A DNA stretch of 64,000 nt from contig CM028131.1 in the NCBI GenBank assembly GCA_016271365.2, positions 282,842,001 to 282,906,000 of the forward strand, given 5' to 3'. The stretch comes from Neoceratodus forsteri. Its lineage: Eukaryota; Chordata; Ceratodontiformes; Ceratodontidae. The notes beneath the pieces are model-generated. The model saw nothing but the letters and a program-made list of their open reading frames with translations. It ran no database searches and was not told the DNA's origin. Positions 44,081-53,819 of the stretch are shown here, piece by piece (positions within the stretch are counted from its first letter, which is position 1; the number at the start of each line of letters is the position of its first letter). Both the position numbers and the translations under genes were made by a program.

Positions 44081-45190
44081 TTGCCCTTATGACTTCTCCC
44101 AGCTGAGAGGCTTCTTCAAAGTCTGGGGCAGGAGAGGCTCCAATCACGCTGAGCCAGCCCCAGCACCCAAGTGTCAGCCCAAGCAGAACCCCCGGCAGGT
44201 CGGTCCTGTTCGCCTGTCCATTGTCAGTGGGGGGCAGGCTAGCTCATTTTTTTTTTCAGAAATGGAAGAACATCACCACAGGCAAGTGGGCCCTGGAAGT
44301 AGTGAGCTAGGGGCTCGCCCTTCAGTTCAAATATTTCCTCAAGCTACAGGTTCACAGAAACTTTGTGCCTCTCACCCTAGCAGAAAACATCCTGCTGGAG
44401 TTAGAGGTCAAAAAAGTCCCCCCATCTCAGTGAGGAAAGGGCTTTTACTCAAGGTACTTCCTCACCCACAAGAAAAATGGGGAGTGGTGAACCATTTTGG
44501 ATCTTGGATATCTGAACAAACACCTCAGAAAGGAAAAGTTCAGGATGGTAACCCTGGCTGCAGTGATCCCATCCCTTCAAGCAAGGGGGCTGGCTATGTT
44601 CTCTGGACCTGAAAGAGGCCTAGTTCCATATTCTAATCGGGTTCAGTCACAGGAAGTATTTAAGATTCAGGGTAGGGACTGGTCACTACCAGTTTGCAGC
44701 CCTCCCCTTTGGACTCTCGTCAGCTCCCAGGGTGTTCACAAAGTGCTTAGCCATGGTAGCAGCACACCCCAGGAGACAGGGAGCATAGGTGATCTGTGCA
44801 GCTGCAAGTGTCCTGCAGTGAGTTCCCAGAGCGTGGAGGATGCGCAGAGCAACCCTAGCTACCTGCAAACTCCAGCTGTTGCTGGTGATCAATCTGTGCA
44901 GCTGGAAGTGCCCTGCAGTGAGTTCCCGGAGTGTGGAGGGTGGGCAGAGCAGCCCTAGCTACCCGCAAACTGCAGCTGCTCTTGCTGAGACTGTTACTGA
45001 AGCTGAGGAGCCAGTCTGTGACCATGATACCCCAGATTGGGACAGGCAGATATGGTATTCCCTCCTTCTGACCCTCTCTAACAAGCAGCCCATTCACCTC
45101 ACACTGAGGGACAACTTGCTGACTATGTCTCAGGGCAGAATCACCTTCCCGAACCTCTGGTCACTGTGCCTCAAGGCATGGTTCTTGAAG
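44081..45190 (+). pseudogene. DIRS copy A RT remnant with internal deletion and tandem insert
   Basis: Resumes after copy B with the RT entry: GRLAHFF-like, W-K-N-I-T-T-G-K-W-A-L-E-V-V codons near 44,235-44,310, then R-Y-F-L-T-H-K-K-N-G-E-W near 44,450-44,490. The frame 44,497-44,612 gives DLGYLNKHLRKEKFRMVTLA. RT continues to KCLAMVAAHPRRQGA near 44,785 and stops before the YxDD box. A two-copy 100-bp tandem repeat replaces the rest. The sequence rejoins at PDWDRQIWYSLLLTLSNKQP (about 45,030), the end of the methyltransferase-like ORF. Confidence 0.78.
44794..44993 (+). repeat. Two-copy tandem repeat, period 100 bp
   Basis: ctgtgcagctgcaagtgtcc (44,794) and ctgtgcagctggaagtgccc (44,894) open two units that share gcagtgagttccc, gtggagg, cagagca, ccctagctacc and gcaaactccagct-like segments. 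They lie where the RNase H domain of DIRS copy A should be. Confidence 0.75.
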
Positions 45191-46232
45191 AGCTAGAGTA
45201 GTCTGACTTTCGCCTTTGAGAAAGTCCTGAAAGTCCTCAGGGTCTCCAGTAAACCAGCGACTAGGAAAACCTATGCATCCAAATGGAAAATGTTCTCGCT
45301 GTGGTGTGCCCCTCAGCAGCTTGGCTGTTTATAAGCAGATCTGTCCACAATCTTAGACTACTTAGTCCACCTTGAGTCCCTGGGCTTCAGACCTTCAATC
45401 ATTAAGGTGCATCTGGCTGCAGTATTTACTTATGTCTCGGCTGGTAAAGAGAAAATGGAGGGTTCACCCCCCCATTTTCAGGAGGTTCTTTAAAGGGCTT
45501 CTGCACCTGCATCCTCCGGTTATGGACCCAGTCTCCCCTTGTGATTTGAACCTGTGCATAGAAAAGCTTACGGACTCCCCTTTTGAGCCCATGGCTACTA
45601 CTGACTTGAAGTATGTCACTTGGAAAATGTTTTTTCTGGTTGCCATAACTTTTGCCATAAGGGTGTATGAGCTGCAGGCCCTCTGTACAGATTTGAATTA
45701 CATCATCTTTCACAGAGACAAGGTAATCCTAAGGACAAACAGAAAATTTCTCCCTAAGCTGGTGTGTGAGTTTCACCTGAACCAATCCATTACCATTCCA
45801 GTGTTCTCTGCAGCAAAATCCAACTCTTGGGAGCCCAGGCTCCACAGTTGGGATGTTAAGAGGACACTTAGTGACTACCTGGACTGCACTAAGGATCTCA
45901 GGTCTTCCCACTCACAGCTGTTTCTCACAAATGGTGAAGTGGGCAAGGGTAGGCCATCCTCCAAGAGAACTGTTGCTCACTGGATAGTCTCTTGCACCCA
46001 GGCCTGTTACAGCAAAGCTGGCAAACTACCACCACAAGTCCTCAGGGCACACTCCATGCAATGCACCTCTGCCTGTGTTGCAGCTGCAAGGGATGTCTGC
46101 TTGCTAGAAACATGTAGTGCAGCTACTTGGAAAACAGTGCGCACCTTTACAAAATACTATTTTCTGGATGTGCAGTCCAGAAGGGATGCCAGGTTTGGCA
46201 CTGCTGTCTTGCAGAACCTTGTCCCTAAATAG
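45190..46232 (+). pseudogene. DIRS copy A tyrosine recombinase (damaged)
   Basis: The frame 45,372-46,232 (286 codons) includes RRFFKGLLHLHPPVMDPVSP, FLVAITFAIRVYELQALCTD and FHRDKVILRTNRKFLPKLV. The H-x-x-R block reads RAHSMQCTSA, so the second catalytic Arg is lost. The TSARR box reads TFAIR. The Tyr region reads FTKYYFLDVQSRRDARFGTA. The upstream N-terminal domain is in another frame from about 45,195 with stops. Confidence 0.82.
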
Positions 46233-46249
46233 GTTCTCTACCCAGCTTC

Positions 46250-46365
46250 CCAAGGTGCTGCTTTATAGTCTGCAACAGTAAGCATAATGAGGGATTCCTG
46301 GGGTGTGAAGAAAAAATTACTTAACATAGTAATATTGTATGTTCATCGGGGGTATCTCAGTCATC
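46250..46365 (+). repeat. DIRS copy A internal complementary region; element truncated after it
   Basis: cagtaagcataatgagggat and tcctggggtg match the complement of the left end at 18,515. gaagaaaaaattacttaaca and tatctcagtcatcagg form the complement of the missing right end. After about 46,365 a LINE fragment begins, so the right terminal repeat is gone. Confidence 0.7.
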
Positions 46366-46377
46366 AGGTCACATATA

Positions 46378-47760
46378 TCATAACCCATACAAAACAGTTA
46401 TAAACACAAGTTAAGTTTTTATAAGTACCTAGGTGTATGGTTCAACACACAGTTGAAATGGGATGTGCATTTAGATAATTTGATTAAGAGACTGCATTCG
46501 CCCACCCATCGGTGCAGCGGTTGGATTTCCGTCTGCCACACAGGCGACGGGTTCAGGAACGGAGCCAGGTGGCTGGGGCGACTGGAGAAGGATGGAGTGT
46601 CCAGCGATGGCTCACCTTCTCGGGAGGTGGGGATGAGACCCAGCACCTGCTGGCCCCTGGCAGAGGCCAGGAGTACGGCAGGACATCAGGCCCCAGATGA
46701 CTAGAGAACTGGCGGACTTCAGTGTAAGCCCTGACGTCTGTGGCACGCCACTCCTCAGGGAGAAAACAAGGAAAATGGCACCCTGGTCGGTCGGGTGTGG
46801 GCCTCCCCAGACCCTCGCTGCAGAGCTCCCGGACCCCTATCTGCCACCTCAGCTGCACCCAGGATCATTGGAATGGCCATGAAGGCTCATCCCCTACGAA
46901 GGTAAGGGACTGTCCCGCTGCAGGGATACATCAGGGATGCCTGGGCTGGCTGCGATGTGGGGCGGTGGGGACGGGGGCTGCCGAGTGAGAAGGTCCATGT
47001 GGGTCCTGAAGGAGAGACTGACCAGGGTGTGGGGTGGGAGCATAAAGAAATCACACAAAAAAAAGAGACCGCATTCTAGGCTGGGGGCACTATACAGATT
47101 GAGACACTGTATGCCACTTAACATTAGAAAACATTTAGTTAATACAGCAATAATTCCATTGTTTGACTATGGAGATGTGGTCTATGTAGGGGTGTCCAGG
47201 GCAGAACTGGAATGGCTGCATGTAGCCCTAAATAGATTTGCCAGGTTTACCCTGGACGCCCCACAGTTGACACATCATTTCACAATGCACAGAGCCCTGA
47301 ATTGGATTAATTTAACGGAGTGAAGACACTTGCATACAGGGCACTTGATTCATCAACATTTAAAGAGAAAGACACCGTTATACTTGGATAACTTATCTGA
47401 AACACATACTTCAAGGGTACATTTGAGAACAGCGCAAAACTTAGAATTAATGATCCCTAAAATGAGAACAGCAAAAAGAAACTCTGCTATAGTTGCCCAT
47501 GGACCAAGAATTTGGAATAGGTTGCCAGACTATTTGAGACCAAAAGTAATTGCCCCATGGAATAAGATTAGATACTGGTTGCTCCAAGAGTTTGCACAAT
47601 TAAAGAACTGTTGCTGCTGCTGCTATTTTGTCTATTTTTATGTCTGTATGTGATGTATAAGTCTTTTTGAGTGGTTTATGAAACGTGTATTTTTTATGTT
47701 CTATATGTATTGTAATATTTGTTATGAATGAATGAGGACCCCTTTGTAGGTAGGTAGGTA
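46378..47760 (+). mobile_element. LINE ORF2 3' end (Jockey superfamily) split by a SINE
   Basis: The frame before the SINE reads YLGVWFNTQLKWDVHLDNLI and KRLH. After it (47,063 onward) the frame continues LGALYRLRHCMPLNIRKHLV, FDYGDVVYVGVSRAELEWLH and HGPRIWNRLPDYLRPKVIAP, the thumb and C-terminus of a CR1/Rex1-like LINE. A stop lies at 47,321-47,323. The 3' region ends in a TAGG repeat at about 47,745-47,760, though that repeat could belong to the antisense LINE beyond. Confidence 0.8.
46500..47062 (+). mobile_element. Long tRNA-derived SINE, copy 2 (563 bp)
   Basis: Target duplication aagagactgcattc (46,486-46,499) and aagagaccgcattc (47,063-47,076) differ by one base. The head gtgcagcggttggatttccg and gacgggttcaggaacgg carries A-box and B-box (GGTTCAGGAAC) elements of a tRNA promoter. 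The body is GC-rich. The tail gtggggtgggagcataaaga and aatcacacaaaaaaaa resembles copy 3. Removing it reconnects the LINE reading frame KRLH/SRLG. Confidence 0.82.
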
Positions 47761-48497
47761 CATTTTATTGTTCAGCATAAAGTAGTTACAATATATTAAA
47801 AACAGTGCAAAACACAAATAGAATAAATAGCTTAGGTGAACATACATTTTTTACACAAATAGTATAAAATCTCCATAAATATATTGCAGTAGTCTCCAGC
47901 CTTCCTTACACAGAAATCTATAAACAGGTTAACAGGAGAAATTTTGCTAAAATCTCTGTTAAGCTTTTCTCCCTTGTGGAGAATAGACATTTAAGTAATT
48001 CCTCAGGGGGCAGGCTGAGATCACCCAACAGTCCACCAAATAATTGTTTTCTATGGATTTCAAACCTAAGGCATAGGAGTACCTCATGCTTGAGGTCATC
48101 AATAGTCCCCATTCCACATACACAAAGCGGAGAAGATACTCTGTCTCTTCTCTGCCTAAAATGGATGTACTGGGCATTATAACTTTCTGTTCTAAATCTA
48201 GTGTACAATCTCCTAAGTTTGGGACAGGTTAAGGGAGAGAGAGATATGGTTCATACCCCCATGCAGTCTTTACTGATCTGTAAAACTCATGTAGCTTCAA
48301 CTTAGAAAGTTGAACGTGCCACATGTTTATATCCAAATCGGTGAGTCTGCAACTCACATCCTATCTAATTTCCTCAAAAGGCCTCAAGTAGATTTTATAA
48401 AATAAGTGGCCCAACCCTGCTGGCAGTATTTCCTCTTTTATAAGATATATCAAGAAATGTACATACCCCAAATTATCTAATTTTATGGCCTCCTCTG
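47761..48497 (-). mobile_element. Antisense LINE-like ORF2 C-terminal fragment with zinc-knuckle motif
   Basis: On the minus strand the frame gives LHEFYRSVKTAWGYEPY, RLYTRFRTESYNAQYIHFRQ, then SSPLCVCGMGTIDDLKHEVL and LCLRFEIHRK. The C-x-C...H...C arrangement is the zinc-binding motif at the C-terminus of many LINE RTs. An aataaaatg and a TACC-type repeat mark its 3' end near 47,745-47,775. It stops at DIRS copy E. The unassigned minus-strand frames beyond copy E (53,820-56,830) could be its upstream part. Confidence 0.6.
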
Positions 48498-48808
48498 TAC
48501 ACATCCTGGGATACCTTTGTTAAGGTAAGAGAAAGAGCTTTAGTAGAAAGAGAATCTGACGTTCGTCAATAAGAGAGGCCAAAGAACATTGACCAAGTTA
48601 AATGAGCTTAGGGCCAAGCCAATCAGAAGACAGGAAGGGGGTGAGCTGAGTGAGAGCTGTTGAAGGCTTCAGAATTTTTTTCTCCGCTGGACTGAGCAAC
48701 ATTGCCCCTGAGGTGTCTCTCAGCTTTCCTTGTTGACAGCCTCCTAGTGCTTATCTGGGTAAAGTTTTCCTCATATTTTATTTCCAATAGTACACACCTT
48801 TAATTATT

Positions 48809-50290
48809 ATGGTTGAGGATAAATCAAAGGCTTCTGACGAGGGACCATCCAAAAGTACTAATACTAAAAGTAGAGGTGCTGAGGAACCCTCCAGATTCCA
48901 GCCAAAAAATAAAGCTTCCAAAGATGAAGTTCCTCACAAATTAAAAAATAATAAAAGTGATGAAAAAGGAAGCTTGATCAAGCATCTGATGAAGTGGCTA
49001 AAAAGAAACTCTGTCAAGACAAAAATGCTCCCGTTGCTCCTGGGGAAGCCAATAGCGAGACAACAGGCAGCTTAAAGCATACAGAAAAAACAAAACACTT
49101 ACAAACCAAGTCTACATAGGTTCTTCTGACAGTGTAAGATATGGAAAAAGCATGACCCTTCAAAAGATGGTTCCTCTATTTACTTGGGCTGGCAAGCACT
49201 CTTCCACAGTTTTCTCTTCTGTTGACTATGAGGGTGACACAGATGATGATCAATTTTATGATGCCCCTGACATGGATTTTGAGGGCCTTCAGCCCCAGGA
49301 GTCCCTGGACCCTCATTTTGGGGCCCCCCCCGGGTGACCACGAAGATCCTTCCTCTGTGTTTACATTTATACAAAATATGCTGGACACCCTGGAACCCAA
49401 CCAGGATGCTGATGAAGATGAAGATTATAGGGAGGTGAGAGGTCTTTCATCTCCAAAGACCCTGGTCTTCCCTATCTATAATGCATTTAGAAAAAACACC
49501 ATGAAGGTACTTCAACACCCCCACTTCAGTATCAGGGGTTGCTAAGTGGCTTTAGAGAAAATATGAATTGTGGTACTGAGTTCCCGATTACACACCCTGG
49601 CCATGAGAGTATATTACAGCAGGCAGCTTGTGAGAAAGCTGGAGTCTCCTTGTCCCCCTCTCCTCCTGACAAGGATTCCAAGAGAATTGACTTTATAGCA
49701 AAGAAAATGTATGCCACAACTTCTCTGCTTCTCAGACTTTTCTCTTACGTGGCATTCACAGCCAGATATCAGAACGCACTTTGGAAATCTGTCCAGGCTG
49801 TTGCCCACAACAGATCAGATTCTTTGGTGCAGGAGGTGGTGGATACGTCAAAAACTACCCTGAAAGCTACTATGTACCAATTCCACATGACAGACAATAA
49901 CAATGATGCAGCCTCTAGGGCGATGGCCCATGCCATCTCTCTGAGACGCTTCGCCTGGCTTAGAACAACCAGTCTGACCAGAGACACTCAGAACAAGGCC
50001 ATGGATTTTCCCTGTGATCAAAAGATGCTGTTTGATTACAGAACCACTGTCTACATGAAAAGAGTTGATGAGTACAAGGCCTCCTGGCAGAGCCACTCGT
50101 CCAAACCTAAGCCCACCACCCCTCAGAGATCCCGTCCCAGGGGCGGTAGGGGCAGAAGTTTTGTTCCCAGGCCTTACAGTCCCTATCCCCAATCTGACTT
50201 TGGCCAGTACAGGGGGTCTTTCAGAGGCAGGGCAGAAACCGCCAAAGAAGACCCACCTCTACCCAGCCATCTGCCTCTCAGTCTAAGTTG
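48809..50290 (+). pseudogene. DIRS copy E gag-like ORF
   Basis: The Lys/Ser-rich N-terminal frame (48,809-49,075) is followed by frames at 49,152 and 49,222 (acidic DEDEDYREVRGLSSPKTLVF) and 49,539-50,290 (PPDKDSKRIDFIAKKMYATT, QFHMTDNNNDAASRAMA, MKRVDEYKASWQSHSS). It ends in an RG-rich segment (RGGRGRSFVPRPYSPYPQ). The shared PPDKDS and N-D-x-A-S-R blocks match copies B and D. At least two frameshifts. Confidence 0.8.
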
Positions 50291-50309
50291 TGATGTGAGT
50301 GTCCAGGTC

Positions 50310-52110
50310 ACCTCCCCGCTTCCGGTTGGGGGCAGACTCTCCCACTGTCTTCAGCACTGGTCCCTCATCATGTCAGACAAGTGGGTACTGGAGATAGTGA
50401 AGAAGGGTCTGCCACTACAGTTCAAGCAGATGCCAGACCTTAAGCGTACCCAGGTGTCAAGACCTCTGTCCCTGACACAGATACTGCTGTTGAAATTGGA
50501 GGTATAAAACCTTCTGGCTTTATGAGCAGTGGAGAGGGTCCCCGCCCATGAGAAGAGCAAGGGCCTCTACTCCAGGTATTTTCTGACACAAAGGGAAACT
50601 GGGGAGTGGTGACCTATCTTAGATCTCAGATATTTAACAAACAACTGGAAAAAAAACAAATTCAAAATAGTCACTCTGTCACTAGCCATGCAGTCCTTAC
50701 AGCAGGGAGCATGGCTAACCTCCCTAGACTTAAAGGATGCCTACTTCCACATACCCATAAGGAGATCTCACAGGAAGTTTCTCAGGTTCAAACTTCCTTT
50801 GGGTCACTATTTGTTCGCCGCAATACCCTTCAGTCTGTTCTTGGCCCCAAGAGTCTTTACCAAGTGTCTTGCAGTGGTAGCAGCACATCTCAAGAGACTG
50901 GGTGTTGCTCTCTACCCCTATCTGGACGACTGACTCATAGTAGCAAAGTTTCCTTGCCAGGTCAAGGAATCTCTTTCCCTCACAGAATGCACTCTGAAGT
51001 CTCTGGGTTTCCTTGTAAATCTAAAAAAATCTCACCCAGTACCCACCCAACTGCTCACCTTCATAGGGGCCCAGCTGGACACTCAGAAGGGATATGCTTT
51101 CCTCCCGCAGGAAAGAATTCAGAATTTCCTTTCAGTGGCAGATTCTTTCACCCAGGGACAGCCAAGACCAGCCAGACATTTTCTCAAACGTCTGGGACAT
51201 ATGGCCTCTATGACTGCAGTAGTCCCAGGGGTCAGGTACAGGATGCAACTCCTGCAAGCCTACCTCAGAGCTTGCTGGTTTCAGAGAAGCAACACATTTT
51301 CAAAGTTGATGCCTGTATTGGAGCAGTTCCTCCAAAACCTGCTGTGGTGGAAGAACCCTGCAAATCTGCAGGCAGGGGTTCCCTTTCAAGCTCCTCTTCC
51401 CACAAAGGTGGTCACCACAGATGCCTCCTTTTTGGGCTGTGGAGCTCATTTGAACAGTGCCTCAGTAAGCAGCAACTGGACTCCCAGAGTCACAGTTGTA
51501 CAAAAATCTTTTGGAACTCAGAGCAGTCTTCCTAGCTCTCAAAGCTTTCACTCCCAGCATAGAAGGGCAGGCGGTTCAAATTTGAACAGACAACACCACT
51601 GCAATGTTCTACATAAACAAACAGGGTGGTACCAGATCAGGAATACTCTGTTTGGAAGCTCTAAAGCTCTGGTCTCTAGCATTCTTCTTGGGAGTCAGCC
51701 TTTCAGCTATTCACCTCCCTGGCAAACTCAATACTCTGGTGGATGCTCTAAGTCACATCGGTCAAGGCCAGAGCGCATGGACACTGGATAAGCAAGTACT
51801 AGCCACAGTGTTCAGGTGGTGGGGCACACCAGACGTGGATCTATTTGCCTCTCCCCTCAATTTTCAGCTTCCTCAGTACTGTTGCAGGCCCCCTGTTCCG
51901 GAAACACTTCCTCTGGATGCCCTGATCCTGGACTGGTCATAGAGGTTCCTATACGCATTTCCTCCTTTTCTCCTGATGTTCAGGGTTTTGCTGAAACTCA
52001 GACAGCAGCCTGCATCAATGGTCCTAGTGGCTCCGGAGTGGCCCAAGAAAGCCTGGTACCCTCTCCTTCTCTCAATGTCCTGCAGCAGGCCCATTCACCT
52101 GCCTCCAATC
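50310..52110 (+). pseudogene. DIRS copy E RT/RNase H/methyltransferase-like ORF (several stops)
   Basis: GRLSHCLQHWSLIMSDKWVL; GLYSRYFLTQ; GEW then TGA (CGA to TGA likely); AWLTSLDLKDAYFHIPIRRS; GHYLFAAIPFSLFLAPRVFT; and the catalytic site YPYLDD immediately followed by TGA. Then FIGAQLDTQKGYAFLPQERI; LKRLGHMASMTAVVPGVRYR; RNase H TKVVTTDASFLGCGAHLNSA; MFYINKQGGTRSGILCLEAL; and RWWGTPDVDLFASPLNFQLP with FCCRP-like and DALILDWS, the methyltransferase-like domain. This is the most complete RT-RNase H connection region in the window. Confidence 0.85.
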
Positions 52111-53237
52111 CACTCCCTGCTGACCCTTCCTCAGATGGGAGTGCAGTACCCAGACATATACTCTCTTCACCTCAAGGCCTGGTTCTTGAGGAGTTAAAAG
52201 TTTCCATCCTCACAGTACTCTGAACAGGTCCTTAAGATACTGAGGATGGCTAAAAAAATGAACACTAAGAAGACTTCTGCAGGCAAATGGAAAAGGTTTT
52301 CCCTCTAGTGCAAGAGCGAAAAGGTCGAACCCCTATCAGCTTCAGACCCTCAGCTGCTAGACTACCTGGTACACCTACAGGTGTCAGGCTTGAAACCATC
52401 TTCCCTCAAGCTACACTTGGCGGCAATTTCGGCTTACCTTTTGGTGGGAAAGAAAAAAATCTGTTTTTTCCCCAACGCCATTTTTAAACAGTTTTTCAAA
52501 GGCCTATTGCACCTCCAGCTTCCAACTAGGGAGCCTCTTCCTCCTTGGAGCCTGAACCTTTGCATAGATGGGCTCATGACTCCACCCTTCGAGCCTGTGT
52601 CCATGGCCCACATCAGGTTTGTAACTTGGAAGACAGTTTTCCTAGTAGCCATTACGTCTGCCAGGAGGATTTTAGAGCTACAGTTCCTGTGCACTGAGTC
52701 GAATTACATCATCCCTCACAACGATAAAGTTGAACTCAGGACAAATAGGAAATTTCTGCCAAAGGTGGTTTAGAGTGTCACTTGAACCAGTCCATTACTC
52801 TGCCTGTCATCTTTACTGAGCAATCCACTCCTGGCAAGCAAAAGCTACACAGCTTGGATGTCAAAAGAGCCGTCTTTCACTACCTAGGGCATGCTACACA
52901 ATCCAGAGGCTCTTCCACTCAGTTTTTCCCCACCTACGGGGATGTAGGGAGAGGAAGACCAGCTACCAAGGGAACTATTTCTCGTTGGTTGGTTTCTTGT
53001 ATTAGATTATGCTATGAGAAAGCTGGTCATCAACCTCCAGTGGGGCTCAGGGCCCACTTCACCAGGGGCACTGCAGCCTCGCTTGCAGCAGCAAGGGCCA
53101 TTCCCCTACTAGATGTCTGCAAAGCAGCTACCTGGAAATCTGTGCAAACCAAGGTGAAACACTACAGTTTGGATGTGCAGACCAGATCTGATGCCAAATT
53201 TGGCAGGACGGTTCTACAGAGCCTCTTTCCTAACTAG
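52110..53237 (+). pseudogene. DIRS copy E tyrosine recombinase (two frames)
   Basis: The frame 52,381-52,773 contains GLKPSSLKLHLAAISAYLLV, FKQFFKGLLHLQLPTREPLP and FLVAITSARRILELQFLCTE (first Arg present), and ends at a TAG after FLPKVV. Frame 52,782-53,237 continues QSITLPVIFTEQSTPGKQKL, GLRAHFTRGTAASLAAARAI (H-x-x-R present) and KVKHYSLDVQTRSDAKFGRT. One indel at about 52,775 separates the halves. The catalytic residues themselves are conserved. Confidence 0.85.
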
Positions 53238-53269
53238 GTTCTCTGCCCACCTCCCACTTGGTACTGCTG

Positions 53270-53380
53270 GGTAGTCTGCAAAAAAGCTACTGATGCTAAA
53301 GGACTCCTGGGGTAAGAAGAAAAAATTACTCAGCGCAGTAATCTTCTTTCTTCCAAGAGGTCCTTTAGCATCAGTGAGCT
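53270..53380 (+). repeat. DIRS copy E internal complementary region
   Basis: aaaaaagctactgatgctaa and aggactcctggggtaa meet gaagaaaaaattactcagcg, with ccaagaggtcctttagcatc closing the second half. The second half is the complement of the right end (gatgctaaaggaccccttgg near 53,727). Confidence 0.82.
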
Positions 53381-53819
53381 CCCACCCTTCTTCCCCGGTT
53401 CACCTGTCGGAGAAGGGCTCTTTATGTCACCTTTTACAAAATTTTGAGTTTCTTATTGATGAGTTTTTAGCTCGTGTTGCTGTTGTTTCTATTTCCACTT
53501 TCTGTGGACATTTGCATGTTTTTGAATCCTGTTGATTCTTTTTCAGGGCAGTTGCCCTCGTTTTTCCACGAAAAAATTCTGAAGACTTCAGCAGCTCTCA
53601 CTCAGCTCACCCCCCCCACTTCCTGTCTTCTGATTGTCTTGGCCCTAAGCTGATTTAAATATCTCTTAAAGGCACACCTCCAGGGCAGTTGCACCTAGCC
53701 AGCTAAGTGCAAAAAAGTTACTGATGCTAAAGGACCCCTTGGAAGATAGAAAATTACTGTGGTGAGTAATTTTTTCTTCTAGGACTTCAAATCTGTTAGT
53801 AGTAGTAAATCTTTTCCAG

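Larger units (their letters stand above)
18515..46365 (+). mobile_element. DIRS retrotransposon copy A (outermost of a four-level nest)
   Basis: Its left part is 18,515-21,258 and its right part is 44,081-46,365. Copy B interrupts it. The left end follows a TTC (18512-18514) and begins tgtgtaggaatccctcacta. The reverse complement of this reappears in the internal complementary region near 46,268-46,310 (aacagtaagcataatgaggg). Gag-like frames lie on the left and the RT remnant and tyrosine recombinase on the right, in the order expected for one element. The right terminal repeat is missing: after the internal complementary region the sequence passes into a LINE near 46,370. DIRS elements integrate as circles through a tyrosine recombinase, not an integrase. 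Confidence 0.85.
48498..53779 (+). mobile_element. DIRS retrotransposon copy E, about 5.3 kb, inactive
   Basis: The right end is at TTC 53,777-53,779. The left end near 48,498 is diverged. Inverted repeats pair 48,585-48,690 (gcttagggccaagccaatca, gaagacaggaa) with 53,560-53,665 (tgattgtcttggccctaagc). The internal complementary region is at 53,270-53,380. Gag-like, RT/RNase H and recombinase frames are present in order with scattered stops. It belongs to the same broad family as copies A-D but has its own gag N-terminus (MVEDKSKASDEGPSKSTNTK). Confidence 0.85.

Noticed and set aside
46512..46988. Several 60-100-codon frames in both strands around 46.5-47.0 kb
   Set aside because: They lie inside SINE copy 2, whose GC-rich body gives long stop-free stretches.
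47618..47635. tgctgctgctgc-like triplet run encoding poly-Cys
   Set aside because: Short CTG/TGC microsatellite at the decayed 3' end of a LINE; no sign of a coding role.
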